DNA from: Arsenophonus nasoniae DSM 15247
GTDB taxonomy: Bacteria > Pseudomonadota > Gammaproteobacteria > Enterobacterales > Enterobacteriaceae
Length of the DNA: 64,000 nucleotides
Assembly: GCF_000429565.1 (NCBI RefSeq)
Contig: NZ_AUCC01000007.1
Location: 18,111-82,110 of the forward strand
Direction: 5' to 3'
Below are positions 32,869-46,220 of the stretch, one piece after another. The notes beneath the pieces were generated by a model. The model had not been told where the DNA came from, searched no databases, and saw only the letters and a program-made list of their open reading frames with translations. The translations under genes were made by a program, and so were the position numbers. The number at the start of each line of letters is the position of its first letter. The stretch's first letter is position 1.

Positions 32869-35319
32869 CTAAGATTTTTTTTGTGCTTTTTTACGCACCT
32901 TTTTTGCTTTCAATTTTGCAGCAATTTTTGTGCTCTTATCAGAAACCTTTTTCCCTTTCTTATCTGCTTTTTTAGCGTTCTTGCTGCCTTTCTTATTAGG
33001 TTTAACAAATGCACTATTAGATTCAAAATTTTTGTCTTGGCTGTGATCTAGCTGGCCATTAGTTGAAATTGCTTTTTTAAATTGCTTTTTGGCTTTTTCT
33101 TTTGTTGTCTTACCTGGATTTTTTGCCTTGCGTAAAGTTGATATCAACGCGAAATCGATCTTGCGTTCATCCATATGTACCGCTTCAACGCTAATTTCAA
33201 CTTCATCACCAAGGCGATAAACCATGCCCGAAGACTCACCAATAAGTCGTTGTCCTACATTATCGTAGCGATAGTAATCATTATTCAGTGAAGAGATATG
33301 CACCAAACCATCAATAAAAAGATCTTTTAAACGGACAAAAAAACCAAAACCGGTGACACTGGTAATAATGCCAGTAAACACATTGCCAACGTGATCTTGC
33401 ATAAAATCACATTTCAACCAATCAGCAACATCTCTCGTTGCTTCATCAGCACGCCGTTCTGTCATTGAACAATGTTCACCTAATTGCAACATTTCATGGG
33501 TATCAGCATGCCAACCACCGGTTGGCGTCGAGCGATGTTGATTGTTTCCATGTTGTGTAGATAAAAGATATTTAATCGAACGATGTAGGGCTAAATCAGG
33601 ATAACGACGAATTGGTGAAGTGAAATGGGCATAAGATTTCAATGCTAAGCCAAAATGTCCTCTATTTTCAGGATCATAAATAGCCTGTTTCATTGAACGC
33701 AAAATCATTGTTTGCAGCAATTCATGATCCGGACGTTCAGCGACTTCGTCCATGATTTTAGCATAATCAGCCGGCTGTGGTTTCATTCCTCCTGGTAATG
33801 TTAAGCCCAATTCACTAAATACCGTTCGTAAGTTTACAATACTCTCTTGTTTAGGCCTATCATGGACACGATACAAGCTAGGTTCTTTATTCCGCTCAAC
33901 AAAACGTGCAGCAGCGATATTGGCTAAAATCATACATTCTTCAATTAATTTATGCGCATCATTACGTTCAACCGGCTCTATCCGCTCAATGCGTTTTTCT
34001 GCATTAAAAATAAATTTTGCTTCTTCAGATTCAAAGGAGATAGCCCCTCGTTTCACGCGCGCGCTATCTAACGCTTGATATAATCGATGAAGTTGTTCTA
34101 GATGTGGCACTAGCTCTTGATAATGTTGACGTAATTGTTCATCACCCTGTAAAATTTTCCAGACTTTGGTATAAGTCAATCTGGCATGAGAACGCATTAC
34201 GGCTTCATAGAATTTAGATGAAGTAATTTGCCCCCCCGCCGATAACTGCATCTCACATACCATGCATAGTCTTTCGACTTCAGGGTTTAATGAACATAAT
34301 CCATTAGAAAGAATTTCAGGCAACATGGGGATCACCCGTGATGGAAAATAGACTGAGTTTCCCCGACTAACCGCTTCACTATCCAAAGCCGTTTGTGGTC
34401 GTACATAATAACTAACATCTGCAATTGCGACCCACAAGCACCAACCACCGTCTTCTTTCGGCATACAATAAACTGCATCATCAAAATCCCGGGCATCTTC
34501 ACCATCAATCGTGACTAAAGGTAGATGACATAAATCTACTCGCCCTTTTTTTGCTGACGCAGGGATCTGTTCGGATAAATCAGCAACTTGTTTTTCAACT
34601 TGTGGCGGCCAATGATAAGGGATTTCATAGGTTCTTAATGCAATCTCTACCGCCATGTTAGTACCCATGCTTTCGCCTAATACTTCAACAATATTGCCTA
34701 CTGCTTGAATATGGCGTGCTGGCCGGGTTATCATCTCAACGACAACCACATTTCCCATCCTGGCACCGTTAACCTGTTCTCTAGGGATCAAAATGTCAAA
34801 AGATAGTCGACTATCATCAGGAACTACATATCCCATGCCTGATTCTAAAAAATAACGTCCTACAATATGATTATTGCGTGGAACAAGCACTCGAACAATG
34901 CGAACTTCTGTACGTCCACGCCGATCTTTGCCCAATGGTTGAGCAAGCACAACATCACCATGCAGCGCTTTTCTCATTTCTTCCAAAGAAAGGTAAAAAT
35001 CTTCTTTCTGCCCTTCTACGCGTAAAAAACCAAAACCATCACGATGACCAATAACAGAACCTTTGAGTAAATCAAGGCGCTCAGGTAAGGCATAACATTG
35101 ACGACGAGTAAATACCAATTGTCCATCACGTTCCATAGCACGTAAACGGCGACGCAAGGCCTCTAACTCTTCTTCTTTGGTTAACTTTAATATTCGGGCG
35201 ATTTCCTGTCGACTCACAGGTGTAGTAAATTTTGCTAATACCTCTAAGATATATTCACGACTTGCAATTGGTGAATGATATTTCTCAGCCTCTCGGTCTT
35301 TATATGGATCTTTTGCCAT
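32869..35319 (-). CDS. rnr: Exoribonuclease R
   Basis: Processive 3'-5' exoribonuclease that degrades structured RNA, including tmRNA-tagged mRNA. It has an N-terminal HTH region ([12 protein letters not shown]), cold-shock domains, the RNB catalytic domain with the Asp cluster in [16 protein letters not shown] and [14 protein letters not shown], an S1 domain ([20 protein letters not shown]) and a long Lys-rich tail. The ATG at 35319 ([10 protein letters not shown]), with GGAGGT upstream, is preferred to a longer frame starting at 35334. nsrR-rnr-rlmB is the usual operon. Confidence 0.95.
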   Translation of the reverse strand: MAKDPYKDREAEKYHSPIASREYILEVLAKFTTPVSRQEIARILKLTKEEELEALRRRLRAMERDGQLVFTRRQCYALPERLDLLKGSVIGHRDGFGFLRVEGQKEDFYLSLEEMRKALHGDVVLAQPLGKDRRGRTEVRIVRVLVPRNNHIVGRYFLESGMGYVVPDDSRLSFDILIPREQVNGARMGNVVVVEMITRPARHIQAVGNIVEVLGESMGTNMAVEIALRTYEIPYHWPPQVEKQVADLSEQIPASAKKGRVDLCHLPLVTIDGEDARDFDDAVYCMPKEDGGWCLWVAIADVSYYVRPQTALDSEAVSRGNSVYFPSRVIPMLPEILSNGLCSLNPEVERLCMVCEMQLSAGGQITSSKFYEAVMRSHARLTYTKVWKILQGDEQLRQHYQELVPHLEQLHRLYQALDSARVKRGAISFESEEAKFIFNAEKRIERIEPVERNDAHKLIEECMILANIAAARFVERNKEPSLYRVHDRPKQESIVNLRTVFSELGLTLPGGMKPQPADYAKIMDEVAERPDHELLQTMILRSMKQAIYDPENRGHFGLALKSYAHFTSPIRRYPDLALHRSIKYLLSTQHGNNQHRSTPTGGWHADTHEMLQLGEHCSMTERRADEATRDVADWLKCDFMQDHVGNVFTGIITSVTGFGFFVRLKDLFIDGLVHISSLNNDYYRYDNVGQRLIGESSGMVYRLGDEVEISVEAVHMDERKIDFALISTLRKAKNPGKTTKEKAKKQFKKAISTNGQLDHSQDKNFESNSAFVKPNKKGSKNAKKADKKGKKVSDKSTKIAAKLKAKKVRKKAQKKS

Positions 35320-35376
35320 CACCCACCTCCGCAACTATATCGATTAATATACCTACAAATATATTAGGTCTATTGT

Positions 35377-35799
35377 TTATTTTAACAGTAACTTATACAG
35401 TGGCTCGTTATTTTTTATTAGATCAGCCAGTGTATATTTATCTAATTCATTTAAAAAATGATCAATCGCTTGATTTAATATCTGTTTTAATCGACAAGCA
35501 GAGGTAATATGGCAGTAATCGCTACCGCAATTGACTAATGCCAGGGGCTCTAACAGACGAACAACCTCACCGATCCGGATCTGATCAGCTGGCTTGCCTA
35601 AATAAATACCCCCATTTTTCCCTCTCACCGCAGCAACAAGTCCAACTCGGCTTAATTGATTAATAATTTTTACCATATGGTTACGTGAGACACCGTAAAC
35701 ATTAGTGACTTCAGTAATATTAGTCATTTTATCCTTAGGTAATGACGCCATATAAATCAATGCTCTTAAGCCATAATCTGTAAAACTTGTTAACTGCAC
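35377..35799 (-). CDS. nsrR: Nitric-oxide-sensing repressor NsrR (Rrf2 family)
   Basis: [Fe-S] regulator that represses NO-detoxification genes until NO destroys its cluster. The winged HTH ([39 protein letters not shown]) and the three cluster ligands Cys91, Cys96 and Cys102 ([13 protein letters not shown]) are exactly spaced as in E. coli NsrR. 140 residues. It is first in the nsrR-rnr-rlmB operon, downstream of purA. No NO-detoxification gene is present in this window. Confidence 0.94.
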   Translation of the reverse strand: MQLTSFTDYGLRALIYMASLPKDKMTNITEVTNVYGVSRNHMVKIINQLSRVGLVAAVRGKNGGIYLGKPADQIRIGEVVRLLEPLALVNCGSDYCHITSACRLKQILNQAIDHFLNELDKYTLADLIKNNEPLYKLLLK

Positions 35800-35942
35800 A
35801 TCAACCTCTGGTTATAAAACAAAAATGGAAGGACACTTTTTTGACATTAATTCATTTGGTTATATCTATTATGTAAATTTTCACTCTATTGAGCAAAATT
35901 GCTCAGTAAATTCGGTAACATGAATTAATCGATATAAAAATA

Positions 35943-35962
35943 ACGCCTGAATGTTCAGGCGT
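35943..35962 (-). terminator. Terminator after purA
   Basis: Nine-base-pair stem ACGCCTGAA/TTCAGGCGT with a 2-base loop (in practice 4-base), followed by TATTTTTA on the minus strand, about 32 bases after the purA stop. Confidence 0.75.
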
Positions 35963-35994
35963 CACTCATTAAGCGATATTATTTAGGGGTAAAA

Positions 35995-37326
<1,332 letters not shown>

Positions 37327-37401
37327 CTACCATTTCAAACATTAGCTGCCAGCAATTTTTATAACACCAATACCTCTTTTCATCACAATCTTAACAGATT
37401 A

Positions 37402-37421
37402 AAGCCCGCCTAATGCGGGCT
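37402..37421 (-). terminator. Terminator after hflC
   Basis: AAGCCCGC/GCGGGCTT stem with a short loop, T-rich downstream on the minus strand, about 45 bases after the hflC stop. It separates hflKC from purA. E. coli yjeT, normally between them, is absent. Confidence 0.75.
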
Positions 37422-37465
37422 TATCCAGAGTCATTTAGCAATCATTTTGCTTATCTTTTAAATAA

Positions 37466-38467
37466 TCACTGTACCGCTCTTTGTTTAGTTGGTGCTCGCA
37501 TATAACGGAAAAAATCTGTATCTGGGCTTAATACCATCACATCATCACCATTTTTACTAAAACTCTTCTCGTATGCCCGCAAACTACGGATAAAAGCATA
37601 GAAATCAGGATATTGATTAAATGCATCAGCAAATAGCTTAGTCGCCATCGCATCGCCTTCACCACGTAATCTCAACGCAGTGCGCTCCGCTTCTGCCAAT
37701 GTTTCAGTCACAGTTTTATCTGCTGCAGCACGGATCTTCACTGCTTCTTCTTGACCTTGTGAACGATGCTGACGCGCTACAGCCTCTCGTTCAGCACGCA
37801 TACGCTGATATATCGCTTCCGAAACTTCACTTGGCAATTCAATACGTTTGATACGCACATCGACAACTTCAATCCCTAATGCCGCCATGCTGTTTGGATT
37901 CACAACTGGCAAATTACCTTTTATCTCTTTATCAAAACGGGCTGCTGCCGAGGCAATAGCCTGATCAGCCTCTTTTGTCGCTTCAGTATCTGAACCTTTA
38001 TTAAGTGCATCACGTACATCGACGGTTAAGCGTCCGCGAGAATCGGTAATAATATCTTTCACATTTAAACGGCCAAATTCTGAACGCAGGCGATCACTAA
38101 ATTTACGTTTTAGTAAGGTTTCAGCTTGATAAGGATTACCGCCACCGGTCGCAACATAGTAACGACTAAAATCAGTAATTCGCCATTTTAAATAAGAATC
38201 AACCATTAAATCTTTATTTTCTCTAGTCAGATAGCGATCTGCCTGAACATCCAATGTCTGAATACGAGCATCCAACATTTTTACCGTTTCAATAAATGGT
38301 ATTTTGAGATTCAAACCTGGCTCATAAATAATAGGTTTATTGTCACCATCACGTACAACCTTACCAAAGCGTAGAATGATGCCTCTCTCTGTCTGTTGAA
38401 CTGTGAAAATTGATATATACAACACAACTAATGCAGCAACAATAATAACAATCACTGATTTACGCAT
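37466..38467 (-). CDS. hflC: FtsH modulator HflC
   Basis: SPFH/prohibitin-family inner-membrane protein that forms the HflKC cage around FtsH. An N-terminal membrane anchor (about 4-21) is followed by the SPFH domain (about 22-190) and a long helical region (ERTALRLRGEGDAMATKLFADAF). 333 residues, E. coli 334. It starts 2 bases after the hflK stop. Confidence 0.95.
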   Translation of the reverse strand: MRKSVIVIIVAALVVLYISIFTVQQTERGIILRFGKVVRDGDNKPIIYEPGLNLKIPFIETVKMLDARIQTLDVQADRYLTRENKDLMVDSYLKWRITDFSRYYVATGGGNPYQAETLLKRKFSDRLRSEFGRLNVKDIITDSRGRLTVDVRDALNKGSDTEATKEADQAIASAAARFDKEIKGNLPVVNPNSMAALGIEVVDVRIKRIELPSEVSEAIYQRMRAEREAVARQHRSQGQEEAVKIRAAADKTVTETLAEAERTALRLRGEGDAMATKLFADAFNQYPDFYAFIRSLRAYEKSFSKNGDDVMVLSPDTDFFRYMRAPTKQRAVQ

Positions 38468-38469
38468 GA

Positions 38470-39687
38470 TTATTGTCTCCCTACACGAGCTGAATTACTG
38501 CCCCGAGCATTATCCCGCGTACCATAGCTATACGAGTAAGGCGATTCAGTAGAAATATCCGATTGCTGAATAACTTTTGGTGGCGTTATTTTTTGTACAT
38601 CTGCGGCATTATTTTTGCTTCCATTGCGTAGAATTTGTTCTAACGGCAACACTAACATACTATTGCTCTTGTCGTTAACAATGACCTTACGCGTATTACC
38701 TAGTACCCGCTCCATCGTCTCAATATATAAACGTTCTCGAGTAATTTGAGGAGCCGCTCTATATTCCGGCAACATTTTGGCAAAACTGGCTACTTCACCT
38801 TCAGCCTTGAAAACCACACTTGACTTATAAGCGGTCGCTTCTTCAATCAATTTCTGCGCATTCCCTTTTGCTAATGGTAGGACTTCATTACGATAAGCTT
38901 GCGCTTCACGAATAGTCTTCTGCTCTTCTTCTCGTGCTGCAATAACATCATCAAATGCCGCTTTAACCGCTTCCGGTGGACGAGCAGCTTGGAAGTTAAC
39001 ATCTAATATCGTTATACCCATATTATAAGGTCTTATCGTATTTTCTAACTCTTTTTGTGTTTCATCACGGATAAAAGCACGTTTCGTCGTCAGCACCTGT
39101 TCCATTGCTGATTGACCAATAATTCCACGTACTGCGCTATCTATTGCCTGACGTAAACTGTTATCGGGGTTAGTAACATTAAATAAATATTGAGCAGGAT
39201 CTGTTACTCGATACTGGACATTCATTTCTACTTGAATAACATTTTCATCCGAAGTTAACATCATACCACTAGTCGCTTGTTCACGTATGGTTTCCACATT
39301 AACCGGAATGACTTTTTCAATAAAATTCGGCTTCCAATTTAAACCTGGTTCAACAGTATGGCTATATTTACCAAAACGAAATACCACGCCACGATCACTC
39401 TCTTTTATCGTATAAAAACCACTTGCAGCCCAAATAATAACAATTGCTGCCATAATAATTGCGATAAAACGACCGTTTATATTGATGCCATTTGGATTAC
39501 TCGAACCATTTCTATCTTTATTATTCCCACCTAAACCACCAAGTTTGCGACTTAACTTGCGGAACAGATCATCAAGATCAGTTGTCCCTTTTTTCCGATT
39601 ACCTTTATTACCACTGGAGTTGCCGCTATTGCTGCTTCCCCACGGGTCGCGGTCCTGTCCGTTATTACCGGGCTGATTCCACGCCAT
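38470..39687 (-). CDS. hflK: FtsH modulator HflK
   Basis: Larger partner of HflC. A Gly/Asn-rich cytoplasmic N-terminus begins MAWNQPGNNGQDRDPWG. One membrane helix (about 77-94) and the SPFH domain (TIKESDRGVVFRFGKY onwards) follow, and the tail is Ser/Tyr-rich. 405 residues, E. coli 419. Cotranscribed with hflC; the target protease FtsH is encoded at 3999-5954. Confidence 0.95.
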   Translation of the reverse strand: MAWNQPGNNGQDRDPWGSSNSGNSSGNKGNRKKGTTDLDDLFRKLSRKLGGLGGNNKDRNGSSNPNGININGRFIAIIMAAIVIIWAASGFYTIKESDRGVVFRFGKYSHTVEPGLNWKPNFIEKVIPVNVETIREQATSGMMLTSDENVIQVEMNVQYRVTDPAQYLFNVTNPDNSLRQAIDSAVRGIIGQSAMEQVLTTKRAFIRDETQKELENTIRPYNMGITILDVNFQAARPPEAVKAAFDDVIAAREEEQKTIREAQAYRNEVLPLAKGNAQKLIEEATAYKSSVVFKAEGEVASFAKMLPEYRAAPQITRERLYIETMERVLGNTRKVIVNDKSNSMLVLPLEQILRNGSKNNAADVQKITPPKVIQQSDISTESPYSYSYGTRDNARGSNSARVGRQ

Positions 39688-39771
39688 GTTATAGCTCCAT
39701 TCGTTATGATTGGTTTTTCTGGGCTAAGAGTAAAATATTTACTCTTAATTTATTCAATTTATTGACCACAT

Positions 39772-41064
39772 TCAATGTGTTGACTTAACAATGTACTCAA
39801 GCAAAGGTTGTTCTTGCTTACAAAGTCTTTGCCAGTCAACAATAGGCAGCTTCACTGCAAGCATGATACTGCCATCTATATCCATTTCTTCATACTCGAT
39901 TGCCTGAAGTTGATAAAACCGACTGCGTAAACGACCCGCTTCTGGCGGTAAACGCAATTCATAATGTGCAATTTCACCAGAAAGACGTTCTGTTAGCGCC
40001 TGTAATAATAATGGAATTCCTTCGCCGGTTTGGGCTGAAAGCCAGACCCGAATAGGGACATTATTCTCATCTCGATCAATACGGGGGATAAATCCATTCA
40101 ACATGTCAATTTTATTCATGACTAACAGTGCTGGAATTTCATTAGCCTCAATTTCTTCTAATACACTTTCAACTGCTTGGATATTTTCTTCCATACGGTT
40201 ATCCACAGCATCGACAACATGTAATAATAAACTGGCTTCACGTGTTTCCTGCAATGTTGCTTTAAATGCCGCAACAAGATCATGAGGAAGATGACGAATA
40301 AAACCGACAGTATCGGCCAATACTATCGCTCCAACATCATCTATATCAATACGCCGTAATGTAGGATCTAACGTCGCAAATAATTGATCTGCAGCATATA
40401 CTTCAGACTTTGTCATTTGATTAAACAGACTAGACTTGCCTGCATTAGTGTAACCTACCAATGATATGGTGGGAATACCCGCTTTAGTTCTAGCTTGTCT
40501 ACCCTGCTCTCTCTGCTTTTCAACCTTTGCCAATCGAGAAAGGATTTGCCGAATTTTACCTCGGATCAATCGACGATCCGTTTCAAGTTGAGTTTCACCA
40601 GGTCCACGCAGGCCGATCCCGCCTTTTTGTCGCTCAAGATGAGTCCAACCACGTACCAAACGGGTAGAAATATGCCTTAACTGAGCTAATTCAACTTGTA
40701 GTTTACCTTCATGGGTTCGAGCGCGCTGTGCAAATATATCTAAAATTAAACCCGTACGATCAATAACTCGACACTGACATAATCGCTCAAGATTTCTTTC
40801 CTGTGCAGGGCTTAAAGTATGGTCAAAAAGAACCACATCGGCATTACTAACTTTAACGGCTGCCGCGATTTCTTCCGCTTTACCCTCGCCAACAAAATAT
40901 TTAGCCTGGGGTGATTTGCGATTACCTGTGATTATCTGTACTGGCTTAATGCCCGCAGAGATGACTAATGATTCAAATTCAATGAGGTTTTCAGTATCTT
41001 TTTCATTTGCGAAAAAAACATGCACAAGAACAGCTAATTCCCCACCTTCATGTCTATCAAACAA
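39772..41064 (-). CDS. hflX: GTPase HflX
   Basis: Ribosome-splitting and heat-shock-linked GTPase. It has the N-terminal HflX domain with the glycine-rich [19 protein letters not shown] linker. The G domain has G1 GYTNAGKS, G3 [17 protein letters not shown] and G4 NKID. I chose a TTG at 41064 (MFDRHEGGE), eight bases after GGAG, which aligns with E. coli; a GTG two codons upstream lies too close to the Shine-Dalgarno. It sits between hfq and hflK. Confidence 0.93.
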   Translation of the reverse strand: MFDRHEGGELAVLVHVFFANEKDTENLIEFESLVISAGIKPVQIITGNRKSPQAKYFVGEGKAEEIAAAVKVSNADVVLFDHTLSPAQERNLERLCQCRVIDRTGLILDIFAQRARTHEGKLQVELAQLRHISTRLVRGWTHLERQKGGIGLRGPGETQLETDRRLIRGKIRQILSRLAKVEKQREQGRQARTKAGIPTISLVGYTNAGKSSLFNQMTKSEVYAADQLFATLDPTLRRIDIDDVGAIVLADTVGFIRHLPHDLVAAFKATLQETREASLLLHVVDAVDNRMEENIQAVESVLEEIEANEIPALLVMNKIDMLNGFIPRIDRDENNVPIRVWLSAQTGEGIPLLLQALTERLSGEIAHYELRLPPEAGRLRSRFYQLQAIEYEEMDIDGSIMLAVKLPIVDWQRLCKQEQPLLEYIVKSTH

Positions 41065-41108
41065 AAGCACAACTCCTTAGACTTAAAAAATATCAAACAG
41101 GCAAAATA

Positions 41109-41132
41109 CAGATAAAGTTCCCTTTATCTGTA
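41109..41132 (-). terminator. Hairpin between hfq and hflX
   Basis: ACAGATAAAG/CTTTATCTGT stem (10 bp, short loop), 27 bases downstream of hfq, with TATTTTG after it on the minus strand. It is likely the 3' end of the hfq mRNA, with some readthrough to hflX. Confidence 0.65.
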
Positions 41133-41158
41133 TTTTTTTGTTCAAATAATTAACTGTA

Positions 41159-41455
41159 TTATTCAGTCGCATCACTATCCTGTGGAACTGCCACATTGCC
41201 TGTATTGTAATTACCTAGGCCTGTATTACCCCCTTGATTACTATGGTGAGATACAGGACGAGAAGGTACTACAGTAGAAATAGCATGCTTATATACCATT
41301 TGGCTTACTGTGTTTTTCAGTAAAATAACAAATTGATCAAATGATTCGATTTGACCTTGTAATTTGATGCCATTGACCAAATAAATGGAAACCGGAACCC
41401 TTTCACGACGTAACGCGTTTAGGAACGGATCTTGCAAAGATTGCCCCTTAGCCAT
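41159..41455 (-). CDS. hfq: RNA chaperone Hfq
   Basis: Hexameric Sm-like protein that pairs small RNAs with mRNAs. The Sm1 motif ([26 protein letters not shown]) and Sm2 motif ([12 protein letters not shown]) are the same as in E. coli. The C-terminal tail is shorter and Asn/Gly-rich. 98 residues in total, E. coli 102. An AAAAUAGAGA-type region rather than a strong Shine-Dalgarno precedes the ATG. Confidence 0.97.
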   Translation of the reverse strand: MAKGQSLQDPFLNALRRERVPVSIYLVNGIKLQGQIESFDQFVILLKNTVSQMVYKHAISTVVPSRPVSHHSNQGGNTGLGNYNTGNVAVPQDSDATE

Positions 41456-41564
41456 TCTCTATTTTCCTTATTTTGTTGTTTTTAACTAAGAACCTTTATG
41501 GTTCGAAAAAATTAACTACTCAAAAAATTGTGCCTTTACCACCAATTGTACATAAATAGCAAAC

Positions 41565-42506
41565 CTATGCACTAATAAGATGCAATATTGTGTTAAGTGC
41601 TCCCTTAATATCATCGCTATCGAGTCTATGCACGTTTTTCCATCCTTTTAACCATGTAATTTGACGTTTAGCCAATTGACGTGTTGCACATATACCACGA
41701 TAAACCATTTCATCATAGTTGATTTCACCAGACAAATATGACCACATCTGACGATAACCAACAGAACGAATAGCAGGTAGATCTTGATGGAGATCCCCCC
41801 TAGCATAAAGAGCGCTAACTTCATCCTCAAAACCCGCATTCAACATTTGTAGAAAACGCATCTCGATACGTTGATGAAGAATTTTACGATCTTGCGGTGA
41901 AATCGCAAACTGTAACACATTATATGGTAATTCTGCTTCTACAATTTCAGTCAATTCTGTCAGGCTCTTTCCAGAAACTAAAAAAACCTCCAAGGCACGA
42001 GACAATCGTTGCGGATCATTAGGATGGATTCTAGCTGCCGATATAGGATCAACCTCTTGTAAACGTTTATGAATTGCCCCCCAACCCGATTGCTTCGCTT
42101 GCAATTCAATTTCTGCCCGAATTGTAACATCGGCTGAAGGTAAGGGTGACAACCCATCTAGTAACGCTTTAAAATATAGCATAGTCCCTCCAACGAGTAA
42201 GGGAATACGACCTGAAGCGACTATTTTTTCCATTTCTGCTAAAGCATCACGACGAAAGTCTGCCACAGAATAAGACTGTGACGGATCCAAAATGTCAATC
42301 AATCGGTGTGGCGCAATTTGTTGCTCTTCCAGTGTTGGTTTCGCTGTTCCTATATTCATATCTCGATAAATTAATGCAGAATCTACACTAATTATTTCAA
42401 CGGGTAATTTTTGACACAATGCCATTGCCAATGCTGTCTTTCCCGACGCCGTAGGCCCCATTATAAAAATCGCTTGCGGTTTAGGTTGAAAAATTTTTTT
42501 ACTCAT
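41565..42506 (-). CDS. miaA: tRNA dimethylallyltransferase MiaA
   Basis: Adds the isopentenyl group to A37 of UNN-reading tRNAs. The P-loop GPTASGKT, the [16 protein letters not shown] segment, and RRDALAEM and [15 protein letters not shown] match the family. 313 residues, as in E. coli. The start overlaps the mutL stop by 8 bases. Order mutL-miaA-hfq-hflX is the classic superoperon. Confidence 0.95.
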   Translation of the reverse strand: MSKKIFQPKPQAIFIMGPTASGKTALAMALCQKLPVEIISVDSALIYRDMNIGTAKPTLEEQQIAPHRLIDILDPSQSYSVADFRRDALAEMEKIVASGRIPLLVGGTMLYFKALLDGLSPLPSADVTIRAEIELQAKQSGWGAIHKRLQEVDPISAARIHPNDPQRLSRALEVFLVSGKSLTELTEIVEAELPYNVLQFAISPQDRKILHQRIEMRFLQMLNAGFEDEVSALYARGDLHQDLPAIRSVGYRQMWSYLSGEINYDEMVYRGICATRQLAKRQITWLKGWKNVHRLDSDDIKGALNTILHLISA

Positions 42507-44436
42507 GAGTTAAAGCCGTTATCACCGATTCAAAATCAATTAGTTGTAGTAATGTTTTCGGTGGTTCTTTAACTAATTCAGGGTGAGCCCGCTCAAGATC
42601 CGCTAGTAACTGTACCCCTTGTGCAACCGTCCACACTTGTTTTTCATTCACTAAATAATCTGCTAACCAAACAACTAATTCCTTCACCTGACAAGAAGTA
42701 TTTTGAGCAAGATATTTCAACAGTTTTGGAAATAATTCAGCCAAATTTTGCGATCTCAAGGGACAAGATACAGCACTAATTGTTGCTTTATTATGAGAAA
42801 TATTGATATCAAAACCTAATGTACTTAATAATACCTTTACTCGATAAAAAGTTTCAATTTCCTTTTCTGTTAATGCGAGTTTTATTGGTATAAGTAACGG
42901 CTGAGATTTTAATCCTTTATCAGTAGGAATTAATTGACTTCGTTTCAAATATCGCTCAGCTTCCGCTAATGATAACAAACCTATTCCAAATGATGATTCA
43001 ATAAATGCGAAATTTTTAGAGTAAATTGTTAGTATTTTACCAAATGTATAATTTTTATCATTTTTTTCAACAAATACCGATTTTACTGCTAATTTTTCAG
43101 TTTTTATGGGTTTCCGCTCTGGAAAAAGTGGGATTTTTTCTTGTTCACATGCTTCATTTTGCATCAATTGCTGATAAAGCTCACCCTGTTTTTTGTTATA
43201 AGTTTTTTGGGTTATTTTTCCATTATTGTAGCAAGAAAATGATGTCGTTTCAGATGGCGAAATTTGGTTACACGCCCTTAATTCTGTTATTACTTGCGCT
43301 TTTTGCTCTTCAACAACTAAATCCTGTTTTGGATTATCTGAGGCAAAAAAATTTTCACCCGCAGCTAACCTATTTTGCAATCCTAAAACAGGATGACTTT
43401 CTTGTTTTAAATCAATAGTCACTTGATTAAATTGTTTTTGTTGTTGGCTTAGTAGCGTGTTCACACCCTGATAGATAAAATCATGCACCAATCTTGCTTG
43501 GTGAAAACGGACTTCCTGTTTAGCTGGATGAACATTAACATCAACCTGACTAGGATCAATCGTTAAATAAAGAACATAAGCAGCTTGCTGCTCATCTGGC
43601 TGACGATCAGCATAGGCCTGGCGAATGGCATGATTAATTAATCGATCACGCATCATGCGGCCATTAACATAACAGTATTGAATTTCAACAGTCTTACCTA
43701 AATCGGGATTAGTTATCCAACCTTTAATTGCTAAATCACCATGTTGCCAACCTAATTTCAGCGCATTTTGTATAAAAGTGCTGCCACAAATTGCAGCCAG
43801 ACGTCGTTCATATTGCTCTTCACTCTTTGTCGCACGATACTGGCGAACTAATTTACCATTATGATGCAAGTTGATTGCAACATCGAAACGCGCTAAAGCG
43901 ATTCTACGTACCACCTCATCAATATGGCTAAATTCGGTCTTCTCTGTACGTAAAAATTTACGTCGAGCTGGAGTATTATAAAACAGATCAAGAACTTCAA
44001 CTGTTGTTCCTATTGGGTGAGCAGCAGGTTTTAGCGTAACATTCATCTCACGCCCTTCAGCATAAGCTTGCCAGGCTTCTGTTTGTGTCTCGACGCGTGA
44101 AGTTAGTATTAAACGAGAAACTGAACTAATACTAGCTAGCGCTTCTCCTCTAAATCCCATACTCTTAATAGCGGCGAGATCTTCTAGCGTAGCTATTTTG
44201 CTGGTAGCGTGTCGCTCTAACGCTAAGGTTAAATCTTCTTTGGCAATACCACTACCATTATCATGGATACGGATAAGCTTTGCACCACCACGCTCAATTT
44301 CTATATCAATACGACTGGCGCCAGCATCAAGACTATTTTCGACTAACTCTTTCACAACCGATGATGGACGTTCAACAACTTCACCTGCAGCAATTTGATT
44401 AGCTAACTGAGGAGAAAGAATTTGTATTGCTGACAT
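42499..44436 (-). CDS. mutL: DNA mismatch repair protein MutL
   Basis: GHKL ATPase linking MutS to MutH and UvrD. ATP-site motifs are intact: [14 protein letters not shown] (near 25-38), [19 protein letters not shown] and [16 protein letters not shown]. The C-terminal dimerisation domain ends [15 protein letters not shown]. 645 residues, longer than E. coli 615; the extra length lies in the low-complexity linker (about 340-460). The mismatch repair ATPase therefore looks intact despite the pseudogenes elsewhere. Confidence 0.95.
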   Translation of the reverse strand: MSAIQILSPQLANQIAAGEVVERPSSVVKELVENSLDAGASRIDIEIERGGAKLIRIHDNGSGIAKEDLTLALERHATSKIATLEDLAAIKSMGFRGEALASISSVSRLILTSRVETQTEAWQAYAEGREMNVTLKPAAHPIGTTVEVLDLFYNTPARRKFLRTEKTEFSHIDEVVRRIALARFDVAINLHHNGKLVRQYRATKSEEQYERRLAAICGSTFIQNALKLGWQHGDLAIKGWITNPDLGKTVEIQYCYVNGRMMRDRLINHAIRQAYADRQPDEQQAAYVLYLTIDPSQVDVNVHPAKQEVRFHQARLVHDFIYQGVNTLLSQQQKQFNQVTIDLKQESHPVLGLQNRLAAGENFFASDNPKQDLVVEEQKAQVITELRACNQISPSETTSFSCYNNGKITQKTYNKKQGELYQQLMQNEACEQEKIPLFPERKPIKTEKLAVKSVFVEKNDKNYTFGKILTIYSKNFAFIESSFGIGLLSLAEAERYLKRSQLIPTDKGLKSQPLLIPIKLALTEKEIETFYRVKVLLSTLGFDINISHNKATISAVSCPLRSQNLAELFPKLLKYLAQNTSCQVKELVVWLADYLVNEKQVWTVAQGVQLLADLERAHPELVKEPPKTLLQLIDFESVITALTHE

Positions 44437-44457
44437 AATGACCTCTGTCGTATTCCA

Positions 44458-45747
44458 TCATTTTGGCGCTGCTTGTAGGGGGTGCTGGGTAAAATAATTG
44501 CGTAAACCTTGATGAATAGCTATCGCCAAACGTTCCTGATAATCATCGGAAACTAAAAGACGTTCTTCAGAAATATTACTAATAAAACCGGTTTCCACAA
44601 GAATAGAGGGAATGTCAGGAGAACGGAGTACACCAAGACTAGCATGTTCCGGATCATATTTATGGATATTACCAATTTTATTTAATTCTCTCAGTACTTT
44701 TACCGCAACAGCATAACCTACACGCTGGGAATTGCCAAATTGCAAGTCTAAAACAGCTTGGCTAAGATATGGATCTGAGCCATTAGCTAACGCATCACCT
44801 GCACCACCTAATAATTCAGATTGCTTCTCATGTTGTTCAAGCCAATTACCCAATTCACTATTCGCTCTTCGATTGGAAAGAACCCAAACAGAAGCACCTC
44901 GAGCACGATTATTAGGTGCTGCATCAGCATGAATTGAAACGAGCATATCAGCTGCTTTTTGTCGCGCCACTTCTGAACGACCCGCTACAGAAATAAAATA
45001 ATCGCCATTGCGAGTCATCACGGGCTTAAACATCGGATCTGTCTTTAAATAGTTTTCTAATTTACGCGCGATACTCATTGTTATATTTTTTTCTCGATGA
45101 CCATTTTGCCCAATTGCACCTGGATCTTTACCACCATGCCCAGCATCAATTGCCACGACAACTTGCCGGGTTCCTTTAGGTAAATTTTTATATATTACGG
45201 GGGTCGGAGAGTAATTGACTAACTTTTTCTCTGTTTTTGAATTAATTGCTAGCGATTTATTGGTTACTTCATTTGCTGGCTGAAATATCTGAGACTGTGA
45301 CGCGCCAGCACGACTATTCTTTAATGTAAAAACTATTTGATAATGCTGATTTATTTGTTTAACCACCGCACTTGCTGTCACTGCATTTGCCAGTTCTATA
45401 ACAATACGTTGATACTGACTATTCGGTGGCTGACTAGTACGAACCCCTTGAACTAAATTATTATTTATAAACTTCATTGGTAATCCAGCTACCGGATCAG
45501 ATTGACGAAAATCGATAACTAAACGCTCAGGTTCATGGAGTGGAAAAAAGTGGTACTCTGGATTACCTCCAGCAAAGCGTAAAATGACTTTTGCTTCGGA
45601 TAAATTATCATTGACGTGAATATTGAATAAAGTAGCAGCCTGTGCACTAGACAACAATAAGTTGTTAAGTAATATCATTGTCATTAATAAAAGAAATACA
45701 TGAATTTGCCATCTTTTTATTATATTAATCATCGAAGTCGTCATCAT
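44458..45747 (-). CDS. amiB: N-acetylmuramoyl-L-alanine amidase AmiB
   Basis: Periplasmic zinc amidase that splits septal peptidoglycan. A signal peptide (hydrophobic about 15-35, ending SSAQAAT) is followed by an AMIN domain (about 38-140) and then the amidase_3 domain. Zinc ligands are visible in AIDAGHGGKDPGAIG, GHREKNITMSIA and SIHADAAPN, with the catalytic Glu in LVETGFISN. 429 residues, no LysM. It lies between tsaE and mutL, as in E. coli. Confidence 0.94.
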   Translation of the reverse strand: MMTTSMINIIKRWQIHVFLLLMTMILLNNLLLSSAQAATLFNIHVNDNLSEAKVILRFAGGNPEYHFFPLHEPERLVIDFRQSDPVAGLPMKFINNNLVQGVRTSQPPNSQYQRIVIELANAVTASAVVKQINQHYQIVFTLKNSRAGASQSQIFQPANEVTNKSLAINSKTEKKLVNYSPTPVIYKNLPKGTRQVVVAIDAGHGGKDPGAIGQNGHREKNITMSIARKLENYLKTDPMFKPVMTRNGDYFISVAGRSEVARQKAADMLVSIHADAAPNNRARGASVWVLSNRRANSELGNWLEQHEKQSELLGGAGDALANGSDPYLSQAVLDLQFGNSQRVGYAVAVKVLRELNKIGNIHKYDPEHASLGVLRSPDIPSILVETGFISNISEERLLVSDDYQERLAIAIHQGLRNYFTQHPLQAAPK

Positions 45748-45761
45748 GATTAGTATTCCTA

Positions 45762-46220
45762 TTACGACAATTTTTCTAATAACATTTCCCCATATGTTGA
45801 TAACGCGACAAAACGTGCTTGTCTTCCATTATTGTCATATGATAGATAGAGTTCGAGATCAGCGGATGGTAATATTCCTTCACCTTTCTTTGGCCATTCC
45901 ACTAAACATATGGCCTGCCAATCAAAATAATCACGGATACCCATAAATTCAAGCTCTTCAGGATCAGTTAAACGATATAAATCAAAATGGTAAACGGGAT
46001 TAGGAACTAATAAATACGATTCAACTAACGTGTAAGTTGGACTTTTTACATGTCCTTGGTAACCTAATCCTTGCAAAAAACCGCGACTAAAAGTCGTTTT
46101 CCCTGCGCCCAAATCGCCATATAAATAAAGAATAAAACGTTGCTTACAAAGATGAGCTAAACGATGCCCTAAAGCTATTGTTGCTTTTTCATTAGCAAGC
46201 AATAATATAAGTTCTTTCAT
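45762..46220 (-). CDS. tsaE: tRNA t6A-synthesis ATPase TsaE
   Basis: P-loop ATPase of the TsaBDE complex that makes t6A37 in ANN-decoding tRNAs. The Walker [15 protein letters not shown] (near residue 36), the [10 protein letters not shown] switch and HFDLYRL with LVEWPKKG are all present. 152 residues, E. coli 153. In E. coli nnr and queG lie upstream; both are missing here. Confidence 0.94.
   Translation of the reverse strand: MKELILLLANEKATIALGHRLAHLCKQRFILYLYGDLGAGKTTFSRGFLQGLGYQGHVKSPTYTLVESYLLVPNPVYHFDLYRLTDPEELEFMGIRDYFDWQAICLVEWPKKGEGILPSADLELYLSYDNNGRQARFVALSTYGEMLLEKLS

Noticed and set aside
43026..43418. 130-codon plus-strand open frame
   Set aside because: Lies entirely antisense inside the well-conserved mutL gene, in its low-complexity linker; an antisense frame, not a gene.
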